From Avena insularis (lineage: Eukaryota > Streptophyta > Magnoliopsida > Poales > Poaceae): DNA of 64,000 bases. A program made the position numbers and the translations under genes. Below are positions 24,331 through 36,180 of the stretch, in pieces. Below the pieces are notes generated by a model. The model was not told the DNA's origin. It made no database searches and was given only the letters and a program-made list of their open reading frames with translations. The DNA is taken from NCBI GenBank assembly GCA_023614405.1, contig CM042697.1, positions 158,572,149 through 158,636,148 of the forward strand. The letters are read 5' to 3'. Each line of letters starts with the position of its first letter. Within the stretch, counting starts at the first letter, position 1.

Positions 24331-25640
24331 TTGAAGTCGAAGAGCTTATTGATCCACTAGTGCTGTGGGACGGTGGAGAGGCGCTGGTCCAGCAAGAACT
24401 TGAGGCTGTAGTGGTCCGTACGCACACGGAATGACCGGCCACAATGGTAAGGTCGCCAGTGGCGCACTGCCTGGACCATCCCGATAAGCTCGCGCTCGTA
24501 TGCCGCGAGCTTGTGATGGCGAGCGGCGAAGGGACGGCTGAAGAAAGCCAGCGGCCCATCATCCTGGTGGAGGACGGTGCCGAACCCGATGCTGGAGGCA
24601 TCGCAGTCCACCATGAACAGCATGTCGAAGTCCGGCATATGGAGGACGGGTCCCGTCGTGAGCGCCCGCTTGAGAGCTTCGAACACCATAGTCACCTCCT
24701 CGTCCCAGGAGAAGGCGTCACGGTGAAGGAGGCGCGTCAATGGCGCGGGGATGAGGCCGAAGTCCAGGATGTACTTCCGGTAGTAGCCGGCGAGGCCCAA
24801 GAAGCCGCGGAGAGCCCGCGGGGACCGTGGGGTCGGCCACTCGGCGATGGCGGCGACCTTGTCCGCGTCCATCGCGACACCTTCCGCCGAGATGATGTGC
24901 CACAGGTACACGACGGAGGTCGTGCCGAACGAGCACTTCGAGCGCTTGAGGTGGAGACGATGCGCTCGAAGCTCGTGGAAGATGATGGCCACGTGATGCA
25001 GGTGCTCTGCCCAGGATGAACTATAGATAAGAATGTCATCAAAGAAAACAAGCACAAAGCGGCGCAAGTATGGGCTGAGCACGTCATTAATCAGGGCTGG
25101 AAGGTTGCCGTCGCGTTGGAGAGGCCGAACGGCATCACCAGGAACTCGAAGTGTCCATGGTGAGTACAGAACACCGTCTTCTCGATGTCGTTCGGGTGCA
25201 TGCGCACCTTATGATAGCCCGAGCGCAAGTCGAGCTTGGTGAAGAAGCGCGCTCCGTGTAGCTCATCCATGAGCTCATCCACGACGGGGATGGGGAACTT
25301 GTCCTTGGACGTCATGGAGTTGAGGGCGCGGTAGTCGATGCAGAAGCGCCATGCGTCGTCGGTCTTGCGCACAAGGAGCACCGGGGAGGAGAACGGCGAT
25401 GTCGAAATCCGGATGATGCCCTGCGCGAGCATGACCGCCACCTGGCGCTCGAGCTCGTCCTTCTGCAGCTGGAGGTACCGGTACGGGCGCACGACGATAG
25501 GCGTCGTGTCCGGCAGCAGGTGGATGCGGTGGTCACAATGCCGCGCGGGTGGGAGGCCCTGTGTCTCGTCAAAGATGTCGTTGTGCTGCTATAGGAGGTC
25601 GGCCAGGAGCGGATGCGCCTTGTCAAGTGCGGCCCCCATC
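24331..25640 (-). pseudogene. Reverse transcriptase-RNase H of the Reina-like element
   Basis: RT begins with [15 protein letters not shown] and [20 protein letters not shown], then KLDLRSGYH and [14 protein letters not shown] frameshift near 25085 moves to the next frame, where the active-site box is VLVFFDDILIYS with both Asp. RNase H is intact at its key positions: Asp in VDCDASSIG, Glu in AYERELIGM, Asp in RTDHYSLKF. A stop follows TVPQH at 24357, where the family continues with the link to integrase; that link (DFNFTVEYRPGRLN) is readable in the next segment. The split between two frames makes it non-functional as it stands. Confidence 0.88.
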
Positions 25641-25648
25641 AACTGAAG

Positions 25649-27464
25649 CTACGGGGTCGCGGCGCCAGAGCCAACGATGCTCGTCCATTGAACGTGACGG
25701 CCCCCCGCGCGCCAGAAGATGAGGGACATCACGTCGAGGTCCCAAAGGATGGGGCCTAGTGTGGACAAGAAATATACACCGAGGATGAAGTCGTAGCATC
25801 CCAGGTTGATGTTGACGCAGTTGATGGAGAAAGGCTCACCGCCGATGGGGACGAGAACCTGCCGCGCCACACCGTGGCAAGTAAGGCGGTCCCCGTTAGC
25901 GACGGTAATGCTGAACTTTTCCACAGCTGTCGGCTGAAGTGCGAGGCAGCACATGGCGTTCTTGGACATGAAGTTGTGCGTCGAGCTCGTGTCCATGAGC
26001 GAGGTGAGACGCTCCCCGTTGATCGTCACCGGAAGCAGCATCGTATTCGCCGTCTTGATGCCTGCCATGGCATGAAGGGAGACGACAAAGGCGGCCGTAT
26101 CGACTGGCCCGTAGGTCGTGACGCCAGCCTCGGAGAGTGTGGTGGGGTCAAGCTCCGCGGTGAGGGCCTCCACTTCTGCGTTGTTGACGGTCTCCAAGTA
26201 GAACAGGTGGGTGCACGTATGACCCGGCGCATATGGCTCGTTAGAGTTGAAGCACAGGCCCTTGCGGCGCCGCTCGAGCTGCTCGGCTGACGTCAAGCGC
26301 CGGAAGGTACGCGTGGGCGCGAGGGCGGCTGCAGTTGCGGCCAGCAGGGCGGGGTGCGTCGGGGTAGCGGCCGCCGGTGCGGGGCGGGTCGGGGGACACG
26401 CACCGCGGTCTGGGAACACCTGTTGCATGGTGTTGGCGCGCTGCTCGTACGCGCGCGCATAGTACATGGCCATCTGCAGGTCCTGGGGGTCGCGCATATG
26501 GACGTCGATGCGAATGTGGTCGGGAAGGCCGCCGACGAAGAGCTCGGCGCGCTGGCGAGCCGTGACGCCAGGCGCATGGCAGGCCAACGTCTAGAAGTGG
26601 TCGGCGAAGTCCTGCACCGAGGTGGTGAAGGGGAGGCGACCGAGTTCGACCAGCCGGCTCCCACGTATGGGGGGCCGAACCGGAGGAGGCACAAGTCACG
26701 AAAGCGCTCCCACGGAGACATCCCACCCTCATCCTGCTCGAGGGCGTAGTACCACGTCTGTGTGGCGCCACGGAGGTGGTAGGAGGCGATCCACGTGCGG
26801 TCGGACGCCATGGTCCGCTACCCCCGGAAAAACTGGTCGCACTGATTGAGCCAGTTCAGGGGGTCGACGGTTCCGTCATAGGTGGCGAACTCCAACTTGG
26901 TGAAGCGAGGCGGCTGCTGCACATGCGAGAAGCTGTGTAGGCGCTCTCGTGCTGACCCGTCATGGCGGTAGGAGAGTACTGCGGCACCATGGAGCTCCCG
27001 GCGTATGGGTTAGTATACCCGCCGAAGGTGGTGGCGGGAAGCGGCATCACCGTCGGCTACGGAAGCACTGACATCTAGGTCGGCATGTCAATCCACGTCG
27101 GCAGTAGGGACGGCGATGACGGGAACCTGATCTAGGTGATCGGGATTCCCTGGGGCGTGGCGGTGGACGGTGGTGGTGGCACGAAGGGCGCCGCCGCCGG
27201 GGGCAGTGGCAGCGGTGGCGCGTAGGGAGCCTGGAGGAAGGTCCGGAGGTTCGAGACCGCCCGGGTGATATCGCGGATAACCGACGACATCTCCGCCGGA
27301 GAGAGGATGGGGGTCGCATCGGCTGCCAGGGGCACGGCACCCGAGACGGGCGGACCCGAAGTGGCCGCCCGCGGCGGCTAGGACAGTGGCGGCGGCTGCT
27401 GTGAGGTGGTGGTGGCCGCACCGGTGGACGCGGCCGCGGTGGTGGGGAGGCCAGAAGAACTCAT
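25649..27464 (-). pseudogene. Gag-protease of the Reina-like element, broken
   Basis: The probable start is the ATG at 27464 (MSSSGLPTTAAAST). The capsid region reads FATYDGTVDPLNWLNQCDQFF, then after a stop SDRTWIASYHLRGATQTWYY. It shifts frame near 26640 and continues as AELFVGGLPDHIRIDVHM. The zinc knuckle is damaged: CFNS where CFNC is expected, followed by APGHTC. The protease motif reads SLMDTSSTHNF, with Ser replacing the Gly of the DTG triad, so proteolysis is probably lost. The frame ends at 25649 after the protease region (LGVYFLSTLGPILWDLDVM). Confidence 0.85.
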
Positions 27465-27473
27465 CGAACCAGA

Positions 27474-27487
27474 GAAATCTGATACCA
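27474..27487 (-). other. Primer binding site of the Reina-like element
   Basis: The minus strand reads TGGTATCAGATTTC three bases after the LTR end CTCTACCA. It matches initiator tRNA-Met over the first ten bases. Confidence 0.8.
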
Positions 27488-27490
27488 AAT

Positions 27491-27787
27491 TGGTAGAGGC
27501 TACGATTCTACCAGGTCTCAGGCATAGATTATAGGGCTGGAGGCGCAGACGCCGGGGGCTGGGCATCATCGCTGCGAGAGGGAGGAGGTGGCGGCTAGGG
27601 CAAGGTGCAGCTAGGGTTTGGGGCTTCCGTCTCCTGAGGGAGATGACAACAGAATATGTTTATTGTCTTCTTATAATCAAAGGGGTACATGCGTTTATAT
27701 AGGAGGGCAGCTCCTCTAAACCCTAGATAACTTGGGCTAAGCCCCTAATTGGGCCTCTTCCGTGTATACTGCAGCCCGACCATAACA
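27491..27787 (-). repeat. 5' LTR of the Reina-like element (297 bp)
   Basis: Minus strand TGTTATGGTCGGGC at 27787 to CTCTACCA at 27491; partner of 22446-22761. Followed on the right by the CACTT duplication. Confidence 0.9.
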
Positions 27788-27843
27788 CACTTCATCTTCT
27801 CTGTTGCCGACCTTCTCGCCCCTCCTCCCAAGTAGTCCTCGAG

Positions 27844-30800
27844 ATGGCCCCCACGAGATCCTATGTAGCCGCCTCCACATCGAGCTTCCCTACACTGAAC
27901 GCGGGGTCCTTGCCTCGAGCCACCGTTCTTAGCAGAGAGGGGCTAGAGAAGGTCCAGAAGATCATGGATACCCACTCGAATGAGTGGGGCGCTTTGCGGG
28001 CCTAGTTCCTCGGCGTTGGGGGAGACGGATGGCCCCTACCGCCGCCGCGGTCTTCACTTACTCCATCATCGGGGGACTCGTCCCCCTTTCTCCTCGCCGG
28101 CCTGGAGAATTACTACATCAACCTGCTCCACCTTCATCCATGGAGTGTGATGCTCCTTGCTGCATTCGCGTTCTAGTGTGAGGCCTTCGTCGGCGTGGAG
28201 CCCTCCGTGGCGCTGTTTTGGCACTTCTATCGCCTCCTCGTCCTCTGTCCGGAAGATACCCTCGACGGCATTGGATTCTTCACCGACGAGGAGGGGGATT
28301 TCATGCCCATCTCCATTCTTGGGGCATCGTCGGAGTTTCGCCATGACTGGTACTGGTCGAGGCTGGACAGGCGTGGCCGTAGCTCCAAGTCCCGGCGAGG
28401 GCAGCCATGGAGAACCCCATATGGGATCGCGAGGCGTCTTCCTGCTTGGGCCCGGGCCCCCTCGCAAGGCGAGTGGCGCATCTAAGGATCCATGGCCTGA
28501 CTGGCGATATGGTGGTGCGGGAGTACCTACGGCAGCAGATCGCTCCTATCTAGGAACACCAAAGGCCCCTCTGGGCCCTAGTGCCTGGTCGAGATGGGTC
28601 CAGGCTCTCGAAGAGCCCTATGCCAAGGACACGGTGTTCGCCCTCTAGCGCCTGCTTCTAGGTGCGGAGCTCATGGCGGAACTTCCTCCCGACATGCGCC
28701 CCTTGTATCTAGAGAGCGACATGCACGCTGCTTGCACCGAGCTCCCCACCTTTGATGCTAGGAGTGAGTGTTCCTTGGTCGAGCTCGATGACAAGGATGC
28801 GGATCTGTACGACGGCCCTGGATCCTCCTGGGATGTCCGATGCGGGATGATGATCAAAAACATGTCTTCTTCCGAAGAGGATGCCTCTGAGCCTCCCGAG
28901 GGTGAGACCCACATATCCTCCGACCAGGCGGGTCATGTCGCTGCAATGTGAACGAGACTGACCACCGTTGTGCTTGCGGCGCGGGCGGCAGGGAAGCAAC
29001 CAAGGACCGATGAGGGTCCTGCCTTCCTTCCTCCTGGAGCACGGAGGGCCAACTGGTCCTTGGAGAGAGTAGCAGTTGCAGGGTGAGTAGGCCATGTGTG
29101 GATTTCCTGAGTCCCCTCTCCTCATTTCCTACTTTCTTCTTGAGCATGTTGCTTCGACATAGGTGTGAGGAGAAGAGGATGAAGGAGGCGCTGAAGTAGG
29201 GCTCCGGTGAAGCCTTGGGGCACGCCGGGGGCGGCGCCCTCTCCTCGCCAACATGGAGGGCCCCCTCGACTGTTGCCCTTGAGGTCCAGAGGTCGCCAAT
29301 GCATGGAGCCCCCGGCCCTGGGGAGGGGGACCACTCTCTCGAGGAATACCACCACGATCTTGATTTGGTCATCATGAGTGATGATTCCCAGCTGGTCGGG
29401 GACCCTGTGGGCGTGCAAGGCACGTCGTCATCTCCTTCCCGTGGTGCTCATGGTGATCCACCCGAGGGGATCCCCTAAGCCTCCAGGAACGCGCGTCCGA
29501 GCGAGGTCACCGTGCCGCCCTGCTTGGTTGCTTCCCTCAGCCAGTCGGGACGCCTTCGTGACATGATGGCAGCCGCGTACTCCGGGCTCGACTGGTTTCT
29601 TGCGGACTTCACCAAATAGGAGCACCGTCTTGCCGGCGTGTGGATCCGGCTACTCCTAGAGCCGGATGCTTTCGACAAGGCCCAAAAATGGTGGGTAGAC
29701 CATGGCGAGGTGAGCACCTCGCGAGATGTTCACGCCCCTAGAAAGGTGCAGGCTCTAGAGCTCTCTCGAGGCCTGACCTTGCCCTCCGGAGGGGCTAGCC
29801 CTTCCTCCATGGACCTGAGTTGTATGGTGGGCAACCTCTACGACCGTGATCACACGCTCCCCTTCTCCGAGCGGGAGGTCAAAGTAGACTGCCAGAGGGT
29901 TGCTCAGTGGGAGGAGGGTGTGGCCCTTCGCGAGGAGGCAGTCCGGCTCCGTGAGGATTAGGCTGAGCTGGAGGTAAGCCACTTGGAGGCGCTAGAAGAG
30001 GCACTAGAGACCACCCGTCAGAGGACCGAGGAGTGCTCTCTTGATGTGGAACACCGCAGCTCCAAGCTCGACGATCGCCTCTATCGCTGCTACACGAAGG
30101 TGAACGAAGAGCGGGAGAATCTGAAGAAGGCCAATGAGGAGATGCTCTCACGACTCCGCCAAGCCCTCAGGGATGAATGGAAGGATAAGGCCCGAACCCA
30201 AGAGGCTCGCTTCTCCGAGAAGAGGCGCATGTTGGATACCTCCCACCGTAAGATGGAGGAGCACCTGGCCGAGACCATCATCAAGTTGGATGGCCTGAAG
30301 GAGCTGCGGGCCGCCCACAAGGACCTCCAGAAGCGTTGGAATGAACAGAGTTAACTGGAGCGCAACCTTCGGGTGCTAGAGAAGGAGCGGTGCAGCATGT
30401 ACCGGGCACTCGCAAAGCGCGCGAGCGACACCCTTCGGGACTTTGGAGTATTTGAATTTTACTCTAGGCCCTTGCTGATGCCGACGAGGATGGCGCCTTC
30501 CTGGAACTCTTCTCCCGGATCAAGACGGTGCTGGAGGGGAGAGCCACCCTCTACCACAGGTATCATATTGATGAGTGCCGGAAGATGATGCGGGTCGTCG
30601 CGACCTAGGTCTTCTCCACCCTTTACCAGCATGATGCCAACTTCCCCTGGAGGGTGCTTCTATAGGAGGTGGAGCATCCCGAGGGGACTCCGCTATACGA
30701 GGTTGTCCGCTTCCAGTAGCTCGTGGATGAGCATATGGATGAGTTCATGCCACTGTTCAAGCGGACTGAAGTGGATGATACCTCCGAGTCTGACGTGACT

Positions 30801-30887
30801 CTAGAGAGTGAAGGGGGTGATTTGCCTTCTACTGGTGGGAGTGACGGGCCATCTCTCGAAGGCAGTGCTTCGGAGCCATCGGCCTAA
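27844..30887 (+). pseudogene. Antisense gene of G5 (putative gypsy-type transposon domain, PF04195-like), two exons
   Basis: The gene lies opposite to gag. From the ATG at 27844 it reads MAPTRSYVAAST, then a conserved globular part LLAGLENYYINLLHLHPWSV and VEPSVALFWHFYRLL, typical of the grass family annotated as putative gypsy-type transposon (Transposase_28). Stops lie at 28003 and near 28174 and a frame change near 28480 leads to LTGDMVVREYLRQ. A canonical phase-2 intron (29083-29162, GTGAGT..CATAG) joins the frames exactly. The second exon has SGLDWFLADF, then a long coiled coil (29830-30430, RENLKKANEEMLSRLRQAL) and an acidic Ser-rich tail ending at the TAA, 30885-30887. Function of this family is unknown; the coiled coil suggests oligomerisation. 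Confidence 0.72.
29083..29162 (+). other. Intron in the G5 antisense gene
   Basis: Donor CAGG|GTGAGT at 29083 and acceptor CGACATAG ending 29162. Upstream codons end in phase 2 and the downstream frame (GCEEKRMKEALK) continues correctly. It is 80 bases long, normal for a plant intron. Confidence 0.6.
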
Positions 30888-31300
30888 GAGGCCCCTTGCA
30901 TTGTAATCCTTTTTTGGCAGACCTTGACTTGTTTACCATGCATGGGCCTGAAATGATTTGCATGTCTTTTTCGTGCGTATCCGCTTGCACTTTTGTCAAG
31001 GAGTTTGTGGTTCCCCAAGGCCTCTCGAGGAGAAGATCGTGCGAGCCTGTAAACGCTTATGTTGTAGACTCTGAGTGTTAGGGACCGGTTATGAGGTAAC
31101 TTACCACCACCGCCGGGTGGTGAGTTCAAAGCTCGAAGATTTTCAGTCCCGCATGCTTCTGACTGCTGGTGGGGTAGAGCCTCACGAGTTGCCCCGTAAG
31201 CCTCTCGAGGATAAAATGTAGGGAAAATGTTGAACCTGGTGGCCTCTTGAGTAGGGACCAACAGCCAGCATGCAGGTTTTATTTTTGTTTTTTAAGGGCC
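30888..31300. other. 3' flank of the G5 antisense gene
   Basis: Non-coding sequence after the TAA at 30885-30887. Near 31085-31140 there is a diverged copy of the unit tandemly repeated just downstream (gaccggttatgaggtaact). No protein is seen on either strand. Confidence 0.5.
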
Positions 31301-31636
31301 AGGAACCGTGGGTGAGGTAACTTGCGTCCGAGGAACGGGCCGTAAGTTCGGAGCTCGTCACTTTAGGCCCTGGAAAGCTTGGGCCACGAAGGTCAAAGCC
31401 TCATGAGCTATCAGGAACGGTGGACAAGGTAACTTGCGGCTGAGGAACGGGTCGTAAGTTCAGATCTCAACACTTTAGGTCCTAAAGATTTTGGGCCACG
31501 GGGGTCAGAGCCTCATGAGCCATCAGGAACCATGGGCGAGGTAACTTGCGGACGAGGAACATGTTGTAAGTTGAGAGATCAACACTTTAGGTCCTCAAGT
31601 TTTTAGGCCGCGGAGGTCAGAGCCTCATGAGCCACC
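31301..31636. repeat. 112-bp tandem repeat, three units, in the G5 spacer
   Basis: Units start at 31301, 31413 and 31525, each with aggaacSRTGG..gAGGTAACTTGCG, then a taagttcagagctcaacactttagg-like block and tcagagcctcatgagc. Exact 112-base spacing over three units, with degenerate units at about 31085 and 31810. The array lies between gag and the antisense gene, at the place where pol would be in an autonomous relative. Confidence 0.85.
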
Positions 31637-32229
31637 TCGTAGGCCTCTCGAGGAGGGAGCCTTAGGGACCATGTTCGCCCACGATCCTCCCGAGGGGGAC
31701 CTTGGGTGTCACACTTTTGGCGATCCTAACCAAGGGAGAACGTGCCCTGGCCAAGTCGCGTCTCTAGTGCTGGCCTGTTTCATTTATACACCATGCGAGG
31801 GTCTCAAGCACCGGGAACCGTGGGTGAGGTGACTTATCGCAGGAGCTAGTCCGCAAGTTCAGAGCTCGACACTTTAGATCCCCGATGTTTATGGGGGTAA
31901 GGTCCGGTGATGGGCACCGTCCCAGCCCCCGCTCGTATGGTGAATAGGTGGGAACATATCGAGCACGTGGGAAGAAAGGAACATATAGAAAAACAAATGG
32001 GTTTCCAAAAAAGTGGACATAAATCATTGACAACATGGGTTGTTACCTTCCTCAAAACCCTGCCCTCGAGGAGGGAAAAAACATTGCCCAGCAGAAAAAA
32101 GTGGGGGATGAAGTCACCTTGAGAGGGCCGAGTGTGGCCTATGTGACCTCAGGGGTGGAGGTGTTCCTGGCTTCGCGAGATCTTTAGTGCGGTTGTTTTG
32201 TCGCGACCCTCGCCAGCCCCCGAATCCCT
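31637..32229. other. G5 spacer between the 112-bp array and gag
   Basis: Non-coding. It holds another diverged repeat unit near 31810-31880 (gggaaccgtgggtgaggtg). No protease or RT motif is found here in any frame. Confidence 0.55.
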
Positions 32230-33700
32230 TGCGAAAGCTACAGGTCCGGGGGCCTAGGCTGCTGAGCCTTGCCACACTTGTTACTCAGCTCGTGCATCCT
32301 CTTGCTTTCATACTCTTCTCTTACCTCCCTGAGCCTGACACACTCACTAGTGCCATGGCATTGCCTCTGGTGGAAGACGCAGTACGGGTTCTGGTCGAGC
32401 ACGTCGTTTGTGCCCTTCCTCCGGAGGAACTTTCTAGTGGCCTTCCTCGTGCGTCGTCTAGTGCCTCCTTTAGGTTAAATGGTTATGTCTGCCATCCCAT
32501 CATTGTCATGGGCGAACAGGCTTCCTACTTCTGCCTTGGGGGCCGAAGTTGGGCTCTGGTGAAGATCTCGGCAACCGTTGAAAGGTTCTCTCTGTGGTGG
32601 ACAATCTTATCAAGCACCCAGCTATCAGTGGCCCCTTCGACGGAAGCCGCTGACCTCCGTGTTAGAGGCCCCAACGACCCTGATGAGGGTTTGGTCAAAA
32701 TGTTGTAGATACTTGCGCAGGGTCTCTCCTAGGCCCTGGCGGACCCTCCTGAGGTCCTCGCGGGTGCACACCAGCCTATCAGTGTCTCTGAGCTTGGCAA
32801 CAAAGAGACTACAGAACTTAGACCATGAGCCAAGGGATCCCTCGAGAAGGTTCAGTAGCCAAGTGCAGGCCTCTCTTGCTAGGCCCATGGGGAATCAGTT
32901 AGCAAGGACACGTTCATTGCCTCCCTCCGCCTCGACTCCCGTGGTATAGGATATACAACTCCGTGGGGTTGGTGGTGTCATTGTAGCATGGTGGCATCTC
33001 CGGCTTGAACTTGGGTGGCCACACCACCTTGCGGAGGTGCTTGGCTAGGGTAGGGTAGCTAGAGAAGTGGGTCTCCACGCTGCCGGTAAGGGATGCCCTG
33101 TTTTGGAGACCTGCAGCTGATATGGCCTGGAGAATACGGATTTCACGGCCTCGGCGCCTCGCCAGGGTCACCCGTGCTTCCTCCACTAAACGATCGACCT
33201 CGGTCCGGCCTCTGGCTTGCCTAGGGTACGTCGCGGTTGGCAGCCCTGCACCTCTCGAGCCCCCGGGTTCCTCATGGAGTGGAGGTGGTGGGGGCACGCC
33301 ATGAGCTATGTCGCCTGGTCATGCTTCCGTTTCCTCGGGGATGTCCCAGTCAATGTCCATCAGATCCACAAGGCGGGCCTGCCACACCTTCCGTGCACCC
33401 TCAGCGGGTGAGTAGCGTAGGAGCTCCTTCGCCATGAGGCGCGCCATCTCTGGGATGAGTGGGGTGCAACACGCTTGAGCCTATGTAGGGATTTAAGAGG
33501 AGTTTTCCCCGCGTGCTTCCATGGGAAGGCGTGGCAGGGAGCTGCCGCCGATTCCTTCGGGAGCGTGGGGGCGGCATGGCGTGAGCCCCTGATCCTTTTC
33601 TCTTGCTCCCGTCGGGAGCGGTTATCGCGAGGCTTGCTGCGAGCAACCATATCAATGCTACCGGTTGAAGTCCCTCGGCATGCCTCAGCCCCTACCTGGC
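32230..33700 (-). pseudogene. Gag of G5, broken
   Basis: Tat-type gag in several minus-strand frames. The N-terminal part holds AKELLRYSPAEGARKVWQARL. The middle frame (33297-32914) holds VDRLVEEARVTLARRRGRE and WPPKFKPEMPPCYNDTTNPTE. The capsid core follows at 32888-32625 with LNLLEGSLGSW and REDLRRVRQGLGETLRKYLQ. The end, to about 32230, has KATRKFLRRKGTNDVL and a Cys/His cluster, YCVFHQRQCHGTSEC. No protease motif follows, so gag stands alone. It would supply or use particles together with a related autonomous element. Confidence 0.82.
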
Positions 33701-33706
33701 GCGCCA
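33689..33706 (-). other. Primer binding site of G5
   Basis: The minus strand reads TGGCGCGCCAGGTAGGGG two bases after the LTR end CTCTGACA. It begins TGG, complementary to a tRNA CCA end. It differs from the initiator-Met site used by the chromoviruses in this window; I do not assign the tRNA. Confidence 0.8.
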
Positions 33707-33886
33707 AATGTCAGAGATTTGTCCCGCAAAGGAACTAGGGTCTAACGATCCCTTGGTTCGAGAGGAGGCTAAACAGGCAGTTCAAAGTAACCTTGGCGAC
33801 GGTGGCAATGGCGGATCAAGCTCACGACAAAGAGTTGACACGAGATTTTTTTACCCAGGTTCGGGACCCTCATGAGGAGGTAAAGC

Positions 33887-35584
33887 TGTAGGGTTTGTAG
33901 CATAGAAAACAATAAAATTCTACCACAAGAACGAATAAAACCAAGACCCAATCTATGGCGAAGCCAAGATCTAATCTACGAGATAGATGCAACGAGATAT
34001 ATTAGAACTAACTCTCAAAGAACCAAAGCCTTAACGAGATCTAATGATGTGGTTGATGACGATGATCCTTTTGGCGCTGCGATCCGGCAGCGCTTTCGCA
34101 CTTGGTCACACGTACGGAGTCGATGAAGACCTTCCTCTCCTTGTTCAAACGAGCAATAGAGGTAGTAGAGCCCCTCAGAATCCAAGCAGCACGACGGCGT
34201 GGTGGTGGTGGTGGTGGTGGAGGAGAATTCCTGCAGGGCTTCGCTTAAGCCAGTGCAGGAAGAAAGAGAGGGAGGAAAGGTGGTGGCTAGGGTTGGGTGA
34301 AGGGGCAAAGGGGGCACCCCACCCCTCAATATATAGATGGGAGTGTGTCTAGGGTTTTCCCACTTAGCCCTCTCCTCCTAGGGCTAGCGCAAGAGGGAGG
34401 GGGAAGGAAACTTGCCCCCTATTTTCTAGGGATTCAAACCAAAACCCTAGGGGCTGGCCGGTTTGGCCTCTTGGGCCTGGTTCTATTGGCCCAGGGGGCC
34501 CCGCGGCATTCCTTCAGCCCATGTGGCCCTTCCCGGGATGGTGGGCCCACTGGTGGCCCTCTAGAACCTTCTAGACGATCTAGTCAAAATACTGAAACTT
34601 TTCACGAACCCCAGAATATGACTTCCATTATATGAATCTTATTCTCCGGACCTCCTCGTGATGTCCTGGATCCAATCTGAGACTCCGAACAGCATTCGGT
34701 CTCCAAATCACATTCCATATCTACTTAAACAACATTGAACCTTAAGTGCGTCACCCTACGGTTCACGAACCATGCAGACATGATCGAGACACCTCTCCGA
34801 TCAATAACCAATAGCGGGACCTGGAGATCCATAATGTCTCAACATATTCAATGATGACTTCATGATCGAAATAACCATTAACATACGATACCAATTCCCT
34901 TTGTCGTGCGATACTTTACTTATCAGAGGTTTGATCATCAGTATCTCCATACCAAGTTCAAACCTCGTTACCAATAAGTACTCTTTACTTGTACTGTGAT
35001 ATGACATCCTTTGTGACCTAGTCACATGCTTGAAAGCCAATTGGATGACATTCCACTGAGAGGGCCCAGACTATATATATCTATCATTTGGATGGACAAA
35101 TCCCATTCTTGATCCATGCGATTCAACACATACTTTAACCTAATGCCACCTTTATAACCACCCAGTTACGAAGTGGCATTTGATGTCATCAAAGCACTCA
35201 TCCAGTGATGGTGATTAACATGATCTCATGGTCGAAGGATTAGGTTACTATGTATTTGGAAGCATGTAGCAAAACAAACTTAATGACTTGATCTTATGAT
35301 ATGCTTACTATGGGTGTGTTTCCATCACATCATTCTCCTAAATATATGATCTTGTTATTAATAAGATCCAATGTTCATGATCAGGAAACCATGATCATCT
35401 ATTAATCAACAAGCTAGTTTATATTAACAAGAGGCTTACTAGGGACTCTTTTTATGTTTACAAAACACACAAATATTAATGTTTCCTGTTAATACAACTA
35501 TAGAATGGGATGTAAACATTTATCATAAACACAAAGATATAATAATAACCACTTTATTATTGCCTCTTGGGCATATCTCCAACA
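33887..35584 (-). repeat. 3' LTR of copia C2 (1.70 kb)
   Basis: Minus-strand start TGTTGGAGATATGCCCAAG at 35584, end CTACAAACCCTACA at 33887. Closely related to the C4 LTR. It contains a (GGT)n microsatellite near 34199-34221. Confidence 0.88.
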
Positions 35585-36180
35585 GTCTCCCACTTGCACT
35601 AGAGTTAATAATCTAGTTTGGAAAAACTTGTGCAGTCAACACATATGGCTTTCTGGTGTTGTATATACATGATTGCTAGTGGTAAACATAATCTTTGGAT
35701 TTGATACTTTTAGGTCCGTGTGAATTAGCATGTGTTTGCGTCTCTACGCATCACTCATTCTCTGATGAGATGGCATTGTATATATTTGGTCCTTTGGTGA
35801 GACCTTTAGTTTTTTGGGGTTAAATCATGTCGATACAATTGTCGTACAATATTTCTTCATTGTACTAGCCCGCTGTGAACCACACTTAGTTTGAGAATAA
35901 ACTACTTGACACAAATACCCTCTTTTGCTGCTACAATAGCAGTTATGAACTTAGCCTTTTGTTATAGTATCTGTCACAATGTCTTAACTTTGGAACTCAT
36001 CCAAATCTGTTATGGAATCTCATTTTCATTACATTGTGCCACCCATAGTTTAAATTGAGATAAACTTAATTTTTATCGTGTGACAAACTAGTATCAATGT
36101 AACACTTCACAATGAACTATCTATCTATTTTTCACCTCTACATAAATAAAATATTCTTAGTTCTTCCAAAGATCATAAGA
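35585..36180 (-). pseudogene. Copia C2 RNase H remnant and 3' non-coding region
   Basis: Just upstream of the LTR on the minus strand is the polypurine tract AGTGCAAGTGGGAGAC. Further up, a decayed copia RNase H reads DIVTDTITKAKFITA, then VAAKEGICVK, and KN*RSHQRTKYIQCHLIRE, matching the usual ADSTTEAE, AAKEAVW and PRSHQRSKH blocks. Stops and small indels are frequent. This places the segment at the C-terminal end of a copia polyprotein. Confidence 0.65.

Larger units (their letters stand above)
22441..27792 (-). mobile_element. Reina-like chromovirus with intact LTRs and target-site duplication
   Basis: A compact GC-rich Ty3/gypsy element (5.34 kb, 22446-27787) flanked by perfect five-base repeats CACTT (22441-22445 and 27788-27792). 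LTRs are about 300 bases. Minus-strand order is gag, protease, RT, RNase H, integrase and chromodomain. Short LTRs, small size, the iMet-like PBS and the chromodomain point to the Reina clade. Base composition is much richer in GC than the flanking element. Many stops and frameshifts show it is dead. It landed upstream of the antisense gene of G5. Confidence 0.9.

Noticed and set aside
24444..25019. Long + strand frame in the Reina-like element
   Set aside because: Exact shadow of the RT-RNase H on the other strand; high GC makes chance open frames long.
34199..34221. (GGT)n microsatellite in the C2 LTR
   Set aside because: Ordinary simple repeat within a copia LTR; noted but not a separate element.
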